Part shown: positions 14,632 to 21,444 of the stretch, piece by piece | How the letters are laid out: every line of letters starts with the position of its first letter | Position numbering within the stretch: the stretch's first letter is position 1 | Assembly (NCBI GenBank): GCA_934249215.1 | Contig: CAKQKN010000057.1 | Span: 1-21,444 of the forward strand | Length of the DNA: 21,444 bases | Reading direction: 5' to 3' | From: an uncultured Clostridia bacterium | GTDB taxonomy: Bacteria; Bacillota; Clostridia; Christensenellales; Borkfalkiaceae | The notes under the pieces: model-generated | Databases searched by the model: none | What the model saw: only the letters and a program-made list of their open reading frames with translations | What the model was told of the DNA's origin: nothing | Program-made: the position numbers and the translations under genes

Positions 14632-16041
14632 ATGACAAAAGGTGTTTCATTATTGATTACGCTGATTTTGTGCCTTTCATGCTCCGTTGCTTTTGTCGGC
14701 TGTCAAAATAAAGATAATTCGGTTGACGGTAGCGGCGGACAGGAATCAGTATTTCCGAAACCCGAACCCGATCCTGCAAAAGAGATCGAAGAACTCGATT
14801 CCGCCGATACGGTGCTGAAACGCAACGCCATAGACATTTCGCTTCTCGACTGGAAAGAATCGCAGGGCAACGTGCTCAAGCTTCTTTTCAAGGATATAAC
14901 GGTCGGAATGGCTGTCAAATATTTCATCGATACGTATGACGTCGGAACCGACGGCACACCGAACACCGAGCTTAATCTTTATAAAGACGGCTATTGGAAA
15001 AGCCTTAAGGACGGCGCGCTCAAGTTCGACGAAGCGTCCAACAGCATATTCAATCACGTGCTGTTTTCGGGCGAACCGCTCGCTCTGACTTCCGCCCAGC
15101 TCGGGCTGATGAAAAACAATCTTGTGCTCGACGGCGTCGTTACTTCGCTTACAGGCAAAAAATTCAGCGCGAATTCGCTTTACGAAAAGAAAACGGGCGG
15201 AGCGTATCCTTCCATAATCGATACGATCGTCGCGTCCGGCGTGCTCAAAAACACGCTTGACGTCGCTCGGCCTCTCGCTCTTATGACTGTGGGCGAGTTT
15301 AACGAACTCATTACGGAAGGCGGAGCGCCGCTCGAAGCAAAGTTTATGGGAATCGATATCGACAGTTACGTGTCGAGCGTTGCCGAACTTTCCGTTTTCG
15401 TGCTTAAAGATCCCGCTGTAATCAAAAAGATAAATGCGGTCAAAGATTTTGTCTGTGATGCGTTCGACGGTCCGATAAGCAACGTTACGGTTAACAAAGA
15501 TATGCCGACGACCGATTTTATCGACGATATTTACGGACTCGTCAAGGGAACGGAAAAGGACGAATTTCTCGATCTTGCCGTGACGACCGCGAAAAAATAC
15601 ATAGGCGGAACGATTTCCGCTCCGACTCAAAGCTTCGGACAAATGAAAATTTCCGACGTAACTGCGCTTCTCGCCGCGGGGCTTAAGAAAAACGGTGTAA
15701 GCGAAACTGATGCCGATTCGATCAAAAAATACGTCGACAATATCGTCGGCGGAACCGTGAGCGAACCCGAATACGTCACGCCGACTACCGTCGAAACAAT
15801 CGTAAACGACGTTTGCGATATGATCGATCGTTCGCAAGCGGAAAATGAAGATTACGATCCGTCGTTCACTGCCGCGCTTCGCGTTCTTGCAACCGATCTT
15901 TATAAAGATACGGACGTAAAGGATATCGTCGAAAAGTCGAAGTCGAACAGTCTGAAAACTTATATCGACGCGATTTACAAATTCGTCGATTCGATCTCGA
16001 AAAACTCCGAATCGGAAGAAGTCGAGTCGGGTAATATGTAA
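14632..16041 (+). CDS. Lipoprotein of unknown function
   Basis: 469 residues with a lipoprotein signal peptide: a short basic start, hydrophobic core LLITLILCLSCSVAF and lipobox FVGC with the lipidated Cys at 24. It should be anchored on the outer face of the cytoplasmic membrane. A low-complexity linker rich in Ser, Gly, Pro and Glu (about 26-55) leads into an acidic, mainly alpha-helical body without a domain I recognise. The body has recurring short helical units with Asp/Lys-rich ends, such as KDITVGMAVKYFIDTYDV and KKYVDNIVGGTV. ATG 14632 is preceded by AGGAGAG. It has its own consensus promoter and a terminator. It is not a clear solute-binding protein, because no family signature is seen and no transporter genes are adjacent. 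Confidence 0.85.
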   Translation: MTKGVSLLITLILCLSCSVAFVGCQNKDNSVDGSGGQESVFPKPEPDPAKEIEELDSADTVLKRNAIDISLLDWKESQGNVLKLLFKDITVGMAVKYFIDTYDVGTDGTPNTELNLYKDGYWKSLKDGALKFDEASNSIFNHVLFSGEPLALTSAQLGLMKNNLVLDGVVTSLTGKKFSANSLYEKKTGGAYPSIIDTIVASGVLKNTLDVARPLALMTVGEFNELITEGGAPLEAKFMGIDIDSYVSSVAELSVFVLKDPAVIKKINAVKDFVCDAFDGPISNVTVNKDMPTTDFIDDIYGLVKGTEKDEFLDLAVTTAKKYIGGTISAPTQSFGQMKISDVTALLAAGLKKNGVSETDADSIKKYVDNIVGGTVSEPEYVTPTTVETIVNDVCDMIDRSQAENEDYDPSFTAALRVLATDLYKDTDVKDIVEKSKSNSLKTYIDAIYKFVDSISKNSESEEVESGNM

Positions 16042-16050
16042 TATAAACCG

Positions 16051-16090
16051 AAAAAAGCGGGGATGCATTTCAGATTGCATCTCCGCTTTT
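16051..16090. terminator. Bidirectional terminator between the lipoprotein gene and galK
   Basis: GCGGGGATGCA (16057-16067) pairs with TGCATCTCCGC (16076-16086) around an 8-base loop, with one G-U pair. T4 then ATAT follows on the plus strand, and A6 (16051-16056) gives U6 on the minus strand, so it serves two convergent genes. Confidence 0.88.
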
Positions 16091-16107
16091 ATATGCGTTT
16101 TAGTAAC

Positions 16108-17322
16108 TCAAAGTTTAAAACCGCAGGTTCCGAACCTACGGACGTTTGCCGTAAACACGTTTTCTTCACCGAAAACTTTCTTCATCGAAGCGACGTAATT
16201 CTCGACTTCGGCATTACTGACGAACCCGAGAATGGATCCGGCAAATCCGCCGCCGTGGACTCTGAAAGCGCCGTCCTTTACGATAAGTTTGCTATATTCG
16301 ATTGCGAGAACGACGGGTTGGTCGGTCGAACCGGGAACGCAACAATTCTGAAGAACGTACAGACTGCTTTCGCCTGAAGCGGAAACTTCGGTAAGGAATC
16401 CCTTGACGTCGTTTGATTTCAAAGCGTTTGCCGCACGGTCGACGCGTCCGTTTTCGTTGAAGAAGTGCGCCGCGCGCAAGATTGCCCGAGAGGAAAAATG
16501 CTTTTTAAGTTCGGGAACGGCGTTCAGAAAGTCTGAATAGTCGACTTCGCGAAGAACTTTCTTCCCGAAAAATTCCGCAACGCTTTCCATTTCCGTTCTG
16601 ATTGCTGCATAGTGTTCGGTAAGCGCGGCATGATCTCCGCCGGTGTTCGTAAGAACGAGGGTATATCCGTCGGGGGGGAGGAGCTTTTCTGTTTCAGGTT
16701 CGGTCGGTACTTTAAAATCGAGTTTGCACAGCGAGCCTATCGCTATTCCGCTCTGATCGAGAAGTCCGCACGGCTTTCCGAAATAAACGTTTTCTGCAAA
16801 TTGAGAAATAATCGCTTTATCCATCGGGGTAAGTTTGCCGTCGAGATAGAGCATGTTATAAATTTCGCAAATGAGGACTTCGAACGCGGCGGACGACGAA
16901 ACGCCTGCGCCTCTGAAAATGTTCGACGTCGCGCACGCCGTGAATCCGCCGATCTTATATCCGAGTTCTTTCAGTTTTGCGGTTACGCCTTTGACGAGCG
17001 CGAGCGAAGTCCCGTATTCTTTTTTGTTGACCGAGTTATCGTCGATGTTCGTTTCAATGGGCGCGAAACCTTCCGAGCAAAACGTTATTTTGCCGTTGTC
17101 GGCAGGGGAAACGCAACACAGAATATCGCAGTTGATCGCCGCAACCATTACTTTACCGTGGTTATGGTCGGTGTGGTTACCGAGAATCTCGGCGCGCCCC
17201 GGCGAAGAAAAAAGGTATTGCGGAGCTTGTCCGATTTTTTTACCGAAGGTTTCGATCAGTTTTTCGGCACGTGCGTCTTTGCTTTTGTCGTAATTCTCAC
17301 CGTAAAAATCCGTTAAGTTCAC
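16108..17322 (-). CDS. galK: Galactokinase
   Basis: 404 residues of the GHMP kinase family; it makes galactose-1-phosphate from galactose and ATP, the first step of the Leloir pathway. The start is GTG 17322 with an AAAGGAGT ribosome site. The galactokinase signature at 41-56 reads PGRAEILGNHTDHNHG, with Asn where classical enzymes have Glu (GEHTDYN); this GNHTDH form is common in clostridial galactokinases. The ATP loop GAGVSSSAA is at 138-146, the catalytic Asp is D189 in GLLDQSG, and the third GHMP motif HGGGFAGS is at 356-363. All key elements are present, so it should be active. galT and galE are not nearby. It is a single-gene unit; I found no convincing promoter in the 100 bases upstream. 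Confidence 0.94.
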   Translation of the reverse strand: MNLTDFYGENYDKSKDARAEKLIETFGKKIGQAPQYLFSSPGRAEILGNHTDHNHGKVMVAAINCDILCCVSPADNGKITFCSEGFAPIETNIDDNSVNKKEYGTSLALVKGVTAKLKELGYKIGGFTACATSNIFRGAGVSSSAAFEVLICEIYNMLYLDGKLTPMDKAIISQFAENVYFGKPCGLLDQSGIAIGSLCKLDFKVPTEPETEKLLPPDGYTLVLTNTGGDHAALTEHYAAIRTEMESVAEFFGKKVLREVDYSDFLNAVPELKKHFSSRAILRAAHFFNENGRVDRAANALKSNDVKGFLTEVSASGESSLYVLQNCCVPGSTDQPVVLAIEYSKLIVKDGAFRVHGGGFAGSILGFVSNAEVENYVASMKKVFGEENVFTANVRRFGTCGFKL

Positions 17323-17409
17323 TTGTTACTCCTTTAGCGGAAAAAAATCCGTCAGAAAAATATAAATATCGAGCAAGCTTATATTTTGCGTGCTTTTTTC
17401 ATTTATTTA

Positions 17410-17418
17410 TGATACAAT
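17410..17418 (+). promoter_or_regulatory. Extended -10 promoter directly before the metalloprotease ATG
   Basis: TGATACAAT is an extended -10 element ending 6 bases before ATG 17425. Transcription would start at or next to the A of the ATG, giving a leaderless mRNA. A -35 box is weak at best (TGCTTT at 17391-17396, 16-base spacer). Confidence 0.55.
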
Positions 17419-17424
17419 ATAAAT

Positions 17425-19458
17425 ATGAAAAAGTCAATGAGTTTTTTCGTTTCGGTAATCGTTGCGGTGTATTTTTTTTCATCGCTTGCTCCGATCGAAT
17501 TAAATAAACCGCGCGTTGCGGACGCATACGCTCCGCTTGCTTCGCGCTTATATAACGCCGTCGTCTTTCTGACTTTTGCCGACGAGGGAAACGATTATTC
17601 GCGTTTCGACGATCGTTTTTTCGAAAAAGTCAGGGCAATGTACGACGAATCCGATTACGGCGTCAAGAGTTATTTCAGAAAACAAAGCAACGGTCTGCTC
17701 GAAATTAAAAACACTTTTTTCGGTGAAAAACGGTGCGTTGCGCTTGATCATTCCGCCGATTATTATAAGCCGAGGTATGAATGGAAGAACAACGATTACG
17801 TTCCGACTTCGTTTACGGATGGCTATGACAATCGTTGGTACGATTCTGACGGCGAACTTGCCGAACCTGGCGCGAAGGACGCGAAGCAATGCGTCGACGG
17901 TTTTTATCGCGAACAGGCGCTCGTGCGCGAAATATCCGAAAAATGCAACGCGGACGACTATGACGGCGATTACGATTTGGACGGGAAAGCAGACAGTCTT
18001 GTCTTTATAACCGACGTGGACGACGGCGGCGAGTGGGGCGAGATGCTCTGGGGACACATGGGTGTCGCGTATTCGTTTACCGAATCCGTTCTCGGCAGAT
18101 ATTATTGCACGAAAGAGCAAAGGGAGGCGGCGCTTGCGCTCGGCAAACCCGTGTTCGGCAAAAACGAGATCGGTAAATATAATTTCTTGTCCGCGGGCGA
18201 AATATGCGGGCGGAAAGCGTCGGACTACAGCAAGGTCGGATTGTCCGACGATCTGTATGACGTCGGTCTTTTGTGTCACGAAATGGCGCATAATCTCGGC
18301 TTTTTCGACTATTATTCATATAACGATTTGTCCTATGAATCTGTCGGTGAGTTCGACGTTATGGCAAACTATACTCCCGTTCCGCAAAATATGCTGTCTT
18401 ATCTGCGGCTGAAAAACGGCTGGCTCGGGTATGAAGATATTCTTTACGTGAATTCCGGCGGAACGTACACATTGCCCTTCGTCGGCTCGGGAAAAGGTTA
18501 CGTCTGTGCGAAAATAGTGTTGTCGGATTATTATTCGACGGGCGAATACTTTATGATTGAAGCGAGATCTAACGATCTGCACAGTTTTGAATCGCCTTTC
18601 GACAGTTGTTTATCCGGCGAGGGGCTGATCGTTTACCGTGTTGCGGAATCGAAAGCGTATGTGAATGCGGACGGCAAAATCGGAAACATCGATTACGGAA
18701 ATATGTACGACGACGAAGTGTACGTCTATCGGAAAGACGCGCAGAAAAAACTCAGCGAGCGCATAGGTTTCGTGGACGTTTCGAATGCGCTTCTCGGCGA
18801 CGGAGTAACCAATCTTCTTTCTAAATTCGGCGAGCAGGTTGTTTCGCCGAGTAACAATATCATAAGTTATTCGAACGGAACGAACAGTTCGGTCGCGATA
18901 AGCGACGTCAGGATAGGAACCGACGACACAGTCACGTTTAGCGTTTCTTTGCCCGACGATCCGAAATCGGCGGTTATCGCGATGGATTTGTCGCAAGTTT
19001 CGATCTCGCGTTTTTACGACGGGCGTAACCGTTTAAGCTGGAGCAGCAACGTTAAAGACGGTAAAGCGTATGTGATCGCGATAAGAACGACAGACAGGTT
19101 GAAACGACTTGCCGAGGCAAACAAGGCGAATATTACGATCGAGGATATAAAAAGCGGCAGATTTTCATATTATAAAACGTTGTATACGGCGTCCGTTCCG
19201 CTTGCCGAAAAACGTATAAAACTTCCCGATTTTTCGGACGACGCCATGATTTTTCTCGCGCTCGAAACGACTGACGGATTGAGAACGATTCGATACGTCG
19301 GGCAAATGGAGAACAAATCCGAAAGTTTTTCGCAGTACATAGCGAGGATTTTCGACCCCGTATACGCTTTTGCGATGATCGCGTTTTTCTTGCTCATGTT
19401 GCTGGTCGTAGTGCTTTTGTTTACAAACAAAAGAAGTCTGAAGAGCAGAAAAGGATAA
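17425..19458 (+). CDS. Membrane-anchored M6-type zinc metalloprotease
   Basis: 677 residues with an N-terminal signal peptide (about 1-22), an extracellular body and one C-terminal membrane helix at about 646-667 followed by a basic tail. The zinc site is HEMAHNLGFFD (285-295), the extended HExxHxxGxxD motif with H285, E286, H289 and probably D295 as ligands and base. It is followed by GEFDVMANY and PQNMLSYLRLKNGW, as in the immune-inhibitor-A (M6) family. An acidic DYDGDYDLDGKAD stretch (179-190) looks like a calcium-binding loop. Residues about 480-640 have beta-rich Ig-like character. A surface protease that degrades host or microbial proteins is likely; the substrate is unknown. No ribosome site is seen at ATG 17425; an ATG at 17437 is an alternative. 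It heads a probable operon with the two genes that follow. Confidence 0.87.
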   Translation: MKKSMSFFVSVIVAVYFFSSLAPIELNKPRVADAYAPLASRLYNAVVFLTFADEGNDYSRFDDRFFEKVRAMYDESDYGVKSYFRKQSNGLLEIKNTFFGEKRCVALDHSADYYKPRYEWKNNDYVPTSFTDGYDNRWYDSDGELAEPGAKDAKQCVDGFYREQALVREISEKCNADDYDGDYDLDGKADSLVFITDVDDGGEWGEMLWGHMGVAYSFTESVLGRYYCTKEQREAALALGKPVFGKNEIGKYNFLSAGEICGRKASDYSKVGLSDDLYDVGLLCHEMAHNLGFFDYYSYNDLSYESVGEFDVMANYTPVPQNMLSYLRLKNGWLGYEDILYVNSGGTYTLPFVGSGKGYVCAKIVLSDYYSTGEYFMIEARSNDLHSFESPFDSCLSGEGLIVYRVAESKAYVNADGKIGNIDYGNMYDDEVYVYRKDAQKKLSERIGFVDVSNALLGDGVTNLLSKFGEQVVSPSNNIISYSNGTNSSVAISDVRIGTDDTVTFSVSLPDDPKSAVIAMDLSQVSISRFYDGRNRLSWSSNVKDGKAYVIAIRTTDRLKRLAEANKANITIEDIKSGRFSYYKTLYTASVPLAEKRIKLPDFSDDAMIFLALETTDGLRTIRYVGQMENKSESFSQYIARIFDPVYAFAMIAFFLLMLLVVVLLFTNKRSLKSRKG

Positions 19459-19489
19459 ATACAAAAGAATTTGACTTTTGAGGTAACAT

Positions 19490-20125
19490 ATGTCTGATTA
19501 CGATTTTGGAGAAAAGAAACCCGGCGGCACCGAAAAGCATAATCACGAAGCTCTCGACGGAAAGGGATTCGTCAGCGATTCTTCTTGTGAAGAAGAATAC
19601 GAGCGGCACGAAAGCCACGCATACGACCGCGACGACGGAAGTTCGGACTATTCGCGCACCGAAAAGGATGACGAACGTTTTTCGAGCGGAACGTCCGGCG
19701 GCACGTTCTATCGCAGATATCCTGGCGGTTCGTACAATCGTGGCTCGGCATCTGGCAGCGGCTCGTCGCCCGATGCAATGGTTTCGCCGAATAAAACCGA
19801 CGGGTTAGGTATCGCGTCGATGGTTTGCGGAATTACGAGTCTACTTTTCTGTTGTCTGCCACTTATGGGCTTGATCGTGGCGATTGTCGGTTTGGTGCTC
19901 GGTATAGTTTCTCAAAAAAGGAAGCCGAACGGTTTCGCGATTGCGGGCATCATCACTTCGGCTTTCGGAATAGCGTTCGGGATAATCTTGACGATAGGAC
20001 TTATAAGTGGCTTTATTGAAGGGAGAAACGATATTCTTCCGCCTTATTCTTCAGATCCCACGGACAGTTCGTTCGATCCCAACAACGTTGCAAAAGCAAT
20101 CATAACGCGGCTTTTCCGCGGCTGA
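19490..20125 (+). CDS. DUF4190-domain membrane protein
   Basis: 211 residues. The first 100 are hydrophilic, acidic and rich in Ser, Gly, Asp and Tyr, so probably disordered. A DUF4190 domain follows: GLGIASMVCGITSLLFCCLP (105-124) begins the first hydrophobic hairpin, then GLVLGIVSQKRKPNGFAIAG with the second segment to about 175. The family is widespread in Gram-positive bacteria and of unknown role. The short C-terminal tail is Pro, Ser and Asp rich. ATG 19490 has the ribosome site GAGGTAA. It starts 31 bases after the metalloprotease stop and ends 3 bases before the DUF2752 gene, with which DUF4190 genes often co-occur (recalled, not checked). Confidence 0.88.
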   Translation: MSDYDFGEKKPGGTEKHNHEALDGKGFVSDSSCEEEYERHESHAYDRDDGSSDYSRTEKDDERFSSGTSGGTFYRRYPGGSYNRGSASGSGSSPDAMVSPNKTDGLGIASMVCGITSLLFCCLPLMGLIVAIVGLVLGIVSQKRKPNGFAIAGIITSAFGIAFGIILTIGLISGFIEGRNDILPPYSSDPTDSSFDPNNVAKAIITRLFRG

Positions 20126-20128
20126 TCG

Positions 20129-20548
20129 ATGAAAGATCGATCTGCGTTATCGGGGCGCAAACGTATGCTTGTTCGCGTCGCAATCGTCGCGTTCTGGTTT
20201 GCCGTTATTGCTTTTTCGATTTACGTTTTTCTATCCGATCCCATCGAAAACGATATTTACGGATTTTTCATTCACGACGAAAGCACGTTTCATTGTCCGT
20301 CATGCGGGCTGACGCGCTCGGCATATTGCCTCATGAAGTTTGACTTTGCGGGAGCATTTTATTATCACGCTTATTTCACCGTGATTTCTCCTGTTTTGGC
20401 GTACTCTCTTATTTGTTTGACGGCAAATTTGTGGACGGGGAAAAAAATCGTGCCTTATCCGAAAAACTATCGGGCGATTTTATGGGTAACGTTTTCTTTA
20501 TGGATGATTTTTACCGTTATACGCAATTTTACCGATTGTTTTTATTAA
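20129..20548 (+). CDS. DUF2752 membrane protein
   Basis: 139 residues with the DUF2752 hallmark CPSCGLTR (56-63), whose two Cys may bind a metal or form a redox pair. Membrane segments lie at about 14-35, 82-102 and 115-133. The function of the family is not known. ATG 20129 is 3 bases after the DUF4190 stop, which fits coupled translation, but it has no ribosome site of its own. ATG 20165 (residue 13) is preceded by GGGGCG at a good distance and would give a 127-residue protein that begins at the first membrane helix. Either start keeps the whole family domain. Confidence 0.87.
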   Translation: MKDRSALSGRKRMLVRVAIVAFWFAVIAFSIYVFLSDPIENDIYGFFIHDESTFHCPSCGLTRSAYCLMKFDFAGAFYYHAYFTVISPVLAYSLICLTANLWTGKKIVPYPKNYRAILWVTFSLWMIFTVIRNFTDCFY

Positions 20549-20557
20549 GGGTAGACG

Positions 20558-20592
20558 ATAATTTCGGTTTAATTTGCTTAAATCGAAATTAT
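20558..20592. other. Long perfect hairpin after the DUF2752 gene
   Basis: A 15-bp stem (ATAATTTCGGTTTAA, 20558-20572, with TTAAATCGAAATTAT, 20578-20592) closes a 5-base loop with one G-U pair. It starts 10 bases after the stop codon. There is no U-tract on either side, so it may stabilise the mRNA 3' end or act as a weak terminator for the protease operon. Confidence 0.6.
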
Positions 20593-20627
20593 TGCCGCTA
20601 AAAAATCGAAAATAGCGTTTAAAACGA

Positions 20628-20656
20628 TTGTTTTTTCCGAAGAAAAGATATATAAT
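20628..20656 (+). promoter_or_regulatory. Promoter of the tRNA-Pro gene
   Basis: TTGTTT (20628-20633), 17-base spacer, TATAAT (20651-20656). The start would lie near 20663, about 37 bases before the mature tRNA. Confidence 0.75.
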
Positions 20657-20699
20657 ACAAGGGCTGTTTCGGTGAAGTCGCTTCATCGGGGCGGTACGC

Positions 20700-20776
20700 C
20701 GAGGCGTAGCGCAGTTTGGTAGCGCGCTTGGTTCGGGACCAAGAGGTCGTGGGTTCAAGTCCCGTCGCCTCGACCA
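20700..20776 (+). tRNA. tRNA-Pro, anticodon CGG
   Basis: A 77-base cloverleaf. The acceptor stem CGAGGCG (20700-20706) pairs with CGCCTCG (20766-20772); the D stem is GCGC/GCGC; the anticodon stem CTTGG/CCAAG carries the loop TTCGGGA with anticodon CGG at 20734-20736, reading CCG proline codons. The T loop is TTCAAGT, and the CCA end is encoded (20774-20776). It is a single gene with its own promoter and terminator. Confidence 0.97.
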
Positions 20777-20812
20777 TCTTTGTAGTATGAAAAAGCTACA
20801 GAACACAAAAGG

Positions 20813-20841
20813 CACAAGATATAGTCGTCTTGTGTTTTTTT
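20813..20841 (+). terminator. Terminator of the tRNA-Pro gene
   Basis: CACAAGA (20813-20819) pairs with TCTTGTG (20828-20834) around an 8-base loop, followed by T7 (20835-20841). Confidence 0.9.
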
Positions 20842-20889
20842 ATTGGCTCTATGTCAAATGTTGGGGTGTGCGCGATAGAAAATAGTTTA

Positions 20890-20922
20890 ATGGCGGCGGC
20901 GACTTTTTTAAGTTGCCGCCAT
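20890..20922. other. GC-rich hairpin downstream of the ISL3 transposase remnant
   Basis: ATGGCGGC (20890-20897) pairs with GCCGCCAT (20915-20922), and ACTT pairs with AAGT inside. It lies about 20 bases after the transposase stop on the minus strand, so it is probably the element's own terminator-like structure or a block to read-in transcription. No clear U-tract. Confidence 0.5.
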
Positions 20923-20941
20923 ATTTTACTAAAAATGTCTT

Positions 20942-21192
20942 TTAAGCGGCAAGCAGTATGCGCTTTTTGTAGTTATCAAAATTTCTGAAACCGAATGCGT
21001 TACGTTTTAATACCTTTTGCTTTTCCCTTCCGTAAAACCGTTAAAATACGGAACCCTGAATGATTCTGTTATTCCCCAAAACCAACGACGATAAACTTTC
21101 GTACAATCTTTAAATTCCGGTATTGCTAAACTTTCCACCAATTCAATCCATTGCTTAAAACGCCGAACACCTTCGTCATAATCGATATTTTG
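20942..21192 (-). pseudogene. ISL3-family transposase, C-terminal fragment, frameshifted
   Basis: Two frames together give the end of an ISL3 transposase. From 21192 leftward one frame reads YDEGVRRFKQWIELVESLA, then IPEFKDCTKVYRRW, then NGFTEGKSK, and meets a stop at 21009-21007. A second frame then continues with KVLKRNAFGFRNFDNYKKRI and ends at 20942. The NGFTEG segment holds the last acidic catalytic residue, and the KVLKRNAFGFRNF block is typical of ISL3 enzymes. A frameshift, with loss of about two or three codons, lies near 21010-21026. An in-frame stop (TAG 21195-21193) sits just upstream, where the homology ends. The gene is dead. Confidence 0.8.
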
Positions 21193-21198
21193 CTAAAA

Positions 21199-21444
21199 TG
21201 TAGGTTTGTCAAACATATGAGACTGATTTTAAAAAAAATCAGTTATGTATAAGTCCAAGATTTATGTGGTCTGAAACGTATTGTTTAGGGGACTTCCAGG
21301 CAAGGGGACGCATAGGAAAAGAATTGTAACGTTTCAGATGTACGGCAAGTTGCTTAGAAAAGTCGTCAAAAGAGTAAAATTTATGAGTAGCATAGAAGTA
21401 TTCGTTATCTTTTCTGTGCGACCGCTCAACTTTACCGTTATGTC
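21199..21444 (-). mobile_element. Second insertion sequence (rve/DDE type), partial
   Basis: Begins with TGTAGGTTTGTCAAACATAT at 21199, where ISL3 similarity stops, and includes the transposase end. TGT is a common first triplet of IS3/IS481-type elements. It runs off the window, so the other terminal repeat cannot be compared. Confidence 0.55.
21239..21444 (-). CDS. Transposase, integrase-core (rve) type, C-terminal fragment cut by the window edge
   Basis: 67 residues up to a TGA at 21241-21239. The start HNGKVERSHRKDNEYFY contains the catalytic Glu of the DDE triad in the HNGKVERSH context seen in IS3/IS481-like transposases. It is followed by FSKQLAVHLKRYN and MRPLAWKSPKQYV, the usual end of these enzymes. 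The first two Asp residues lie outside the window. The exact IS family is uncertain. Just after the stop, on plus, ACTGATTTT (about 21222-21230) and AAAATCAGT form an inverted repeat that may be a terminator. This fragment is intact as far as it can be seen. Confidence 0.85.
   Translation of the reverse strand, partial: HNGKVERSHRKDNEYFYATHKFYSFDDFSKQLAVHLKRYNSFPMRPLAWKSPKQYVSDHINLGLIHN

Larger units (their letters stand above)
20845..21198 (-). mobile_element. Remnant of an ISL3-family insertion sequence
   Basis: The stretch begins with GGCTCTATGTCAAATGTT (20845-20862), which resembles an ISL3-type terminal repeat, directly after the tRNA terminator. It carries a hairpin (20890-20922) and the tail of an ISL3 transposase on the minus strand. 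Similarity stops near 21195, where a second element seems to begin. The other end is not in the window. Confidence 0.65.

Noticed and set aside
14746..16080. 444-codon minus-strand frame opposite the lipoprotein gene
   Set aside because: No domain, no ribosome site, and its start lies inside the terminator hairpin. The plus-strand frame has a signal peptide, lipobox, promoter and ribosome site.
16612..17316. 234-codon plus-strand frame opposite galK
   Set aside because: Arg/Phe-rich shadow of the galactokinase motifs on the other strand.
17323..17424. A galK promoter on the minus strand
   Set aside because: Several TATAAG/TATATT-like boxes occur, but none has a plausible -35 at 16-18 bases, so none is called.
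17548..18291. 247-codon minus-strand frame opposite the metalloprotease
   Set aside because: Shadow frame with no recognisable domain; the plus strand holds the HExxH protease.
20498..20815. Minus-strand frame containing RRRDLNPRPLGPEPSALPN
   Set aside because: This is the well-known false protein made by translating the complement of a tRNA gene; here it is the tRNA-Pro at 20700-20776.

Overview
The window reads as a chromosomal segment of a low-to-mid GC Gram-positive bacterium, most likely an uncultured gut-type member of Bacillota/Clostridia. The reasons are strong AGGAGG-like ribosome sites, sigma-A promoters close to TTGACA-17-TATAAT, an OmpR/PhoB-type two-component pair, a zinc-motif ROK glucokinase, a Clostridia-style galactokinase, DUF4190/DUF2752 membrane proteins and an ISL3 remnant. 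The exact genus cannot be told from the sequence alone; a Christensenellales-like lineage is only a guess.

Layout. (1) 1-855, minus: the N-terminal part of a metal-dependent amidohydrolase, cut by the window edge, with a perfect consensus promoter. Divergent to it, 1071-2854 holds a response regulator and a histidine kinase, closed by a bidirectional terminator. (2) 2943-10898 is the most unusual block. A minus-strand pair (a 307-residue protein with Sel1-like helical repeats, then a VirD4/TraG-type coupling ATPase without a membrane anchor) diverges from a tightly packed plus-strand operon: a ClpP-like subunit that has lost its catalytic Ser and His, an intact ClpP, a 1095-residue protein with three membrane segments, several Rossmann/TrkA-N-like segments and a C-terminal RyR domain, and a 190-residue protein of unknown function. 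The two operons start from facing promoters about 20 bases apart, and the block lies between two bidirectional terminators. It is my best candidate for an undescribed multi-gene system, possibly a sensing, defence or DNA-handling module.

(3) 10998-16041: a large CvpA-domain membrane protein (minus), then glucokinase and a large lipoprotein of unknown function (plus), each with a good promoter. (4) 16108-20548: galactokinase (minus), then a probable plus operon made of a membrane-anchored M6-type metalloprotease (possibly translated from a leaderless mRNA), a DUF4190 protein and a DUF2752 protein. (5) 20628-20841: a tRNA-Pro(CGG) gene with its own promoter and terminator. (6) 20842-21444: insertion-sequence debris. 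A frameshifted ISL3 transposase tail lies next to the tRNA and appears to be interrupted by a second, rve-type transposase element that runs off the window.

Most genes are ordinary housekeeping or membrane functions. The ClpR/ClpP, RyR-channel-like and coupling-ATPase block is the part that known families do not explain together. No CRISPR array, rRNA, riboswitch or origin was recognised.
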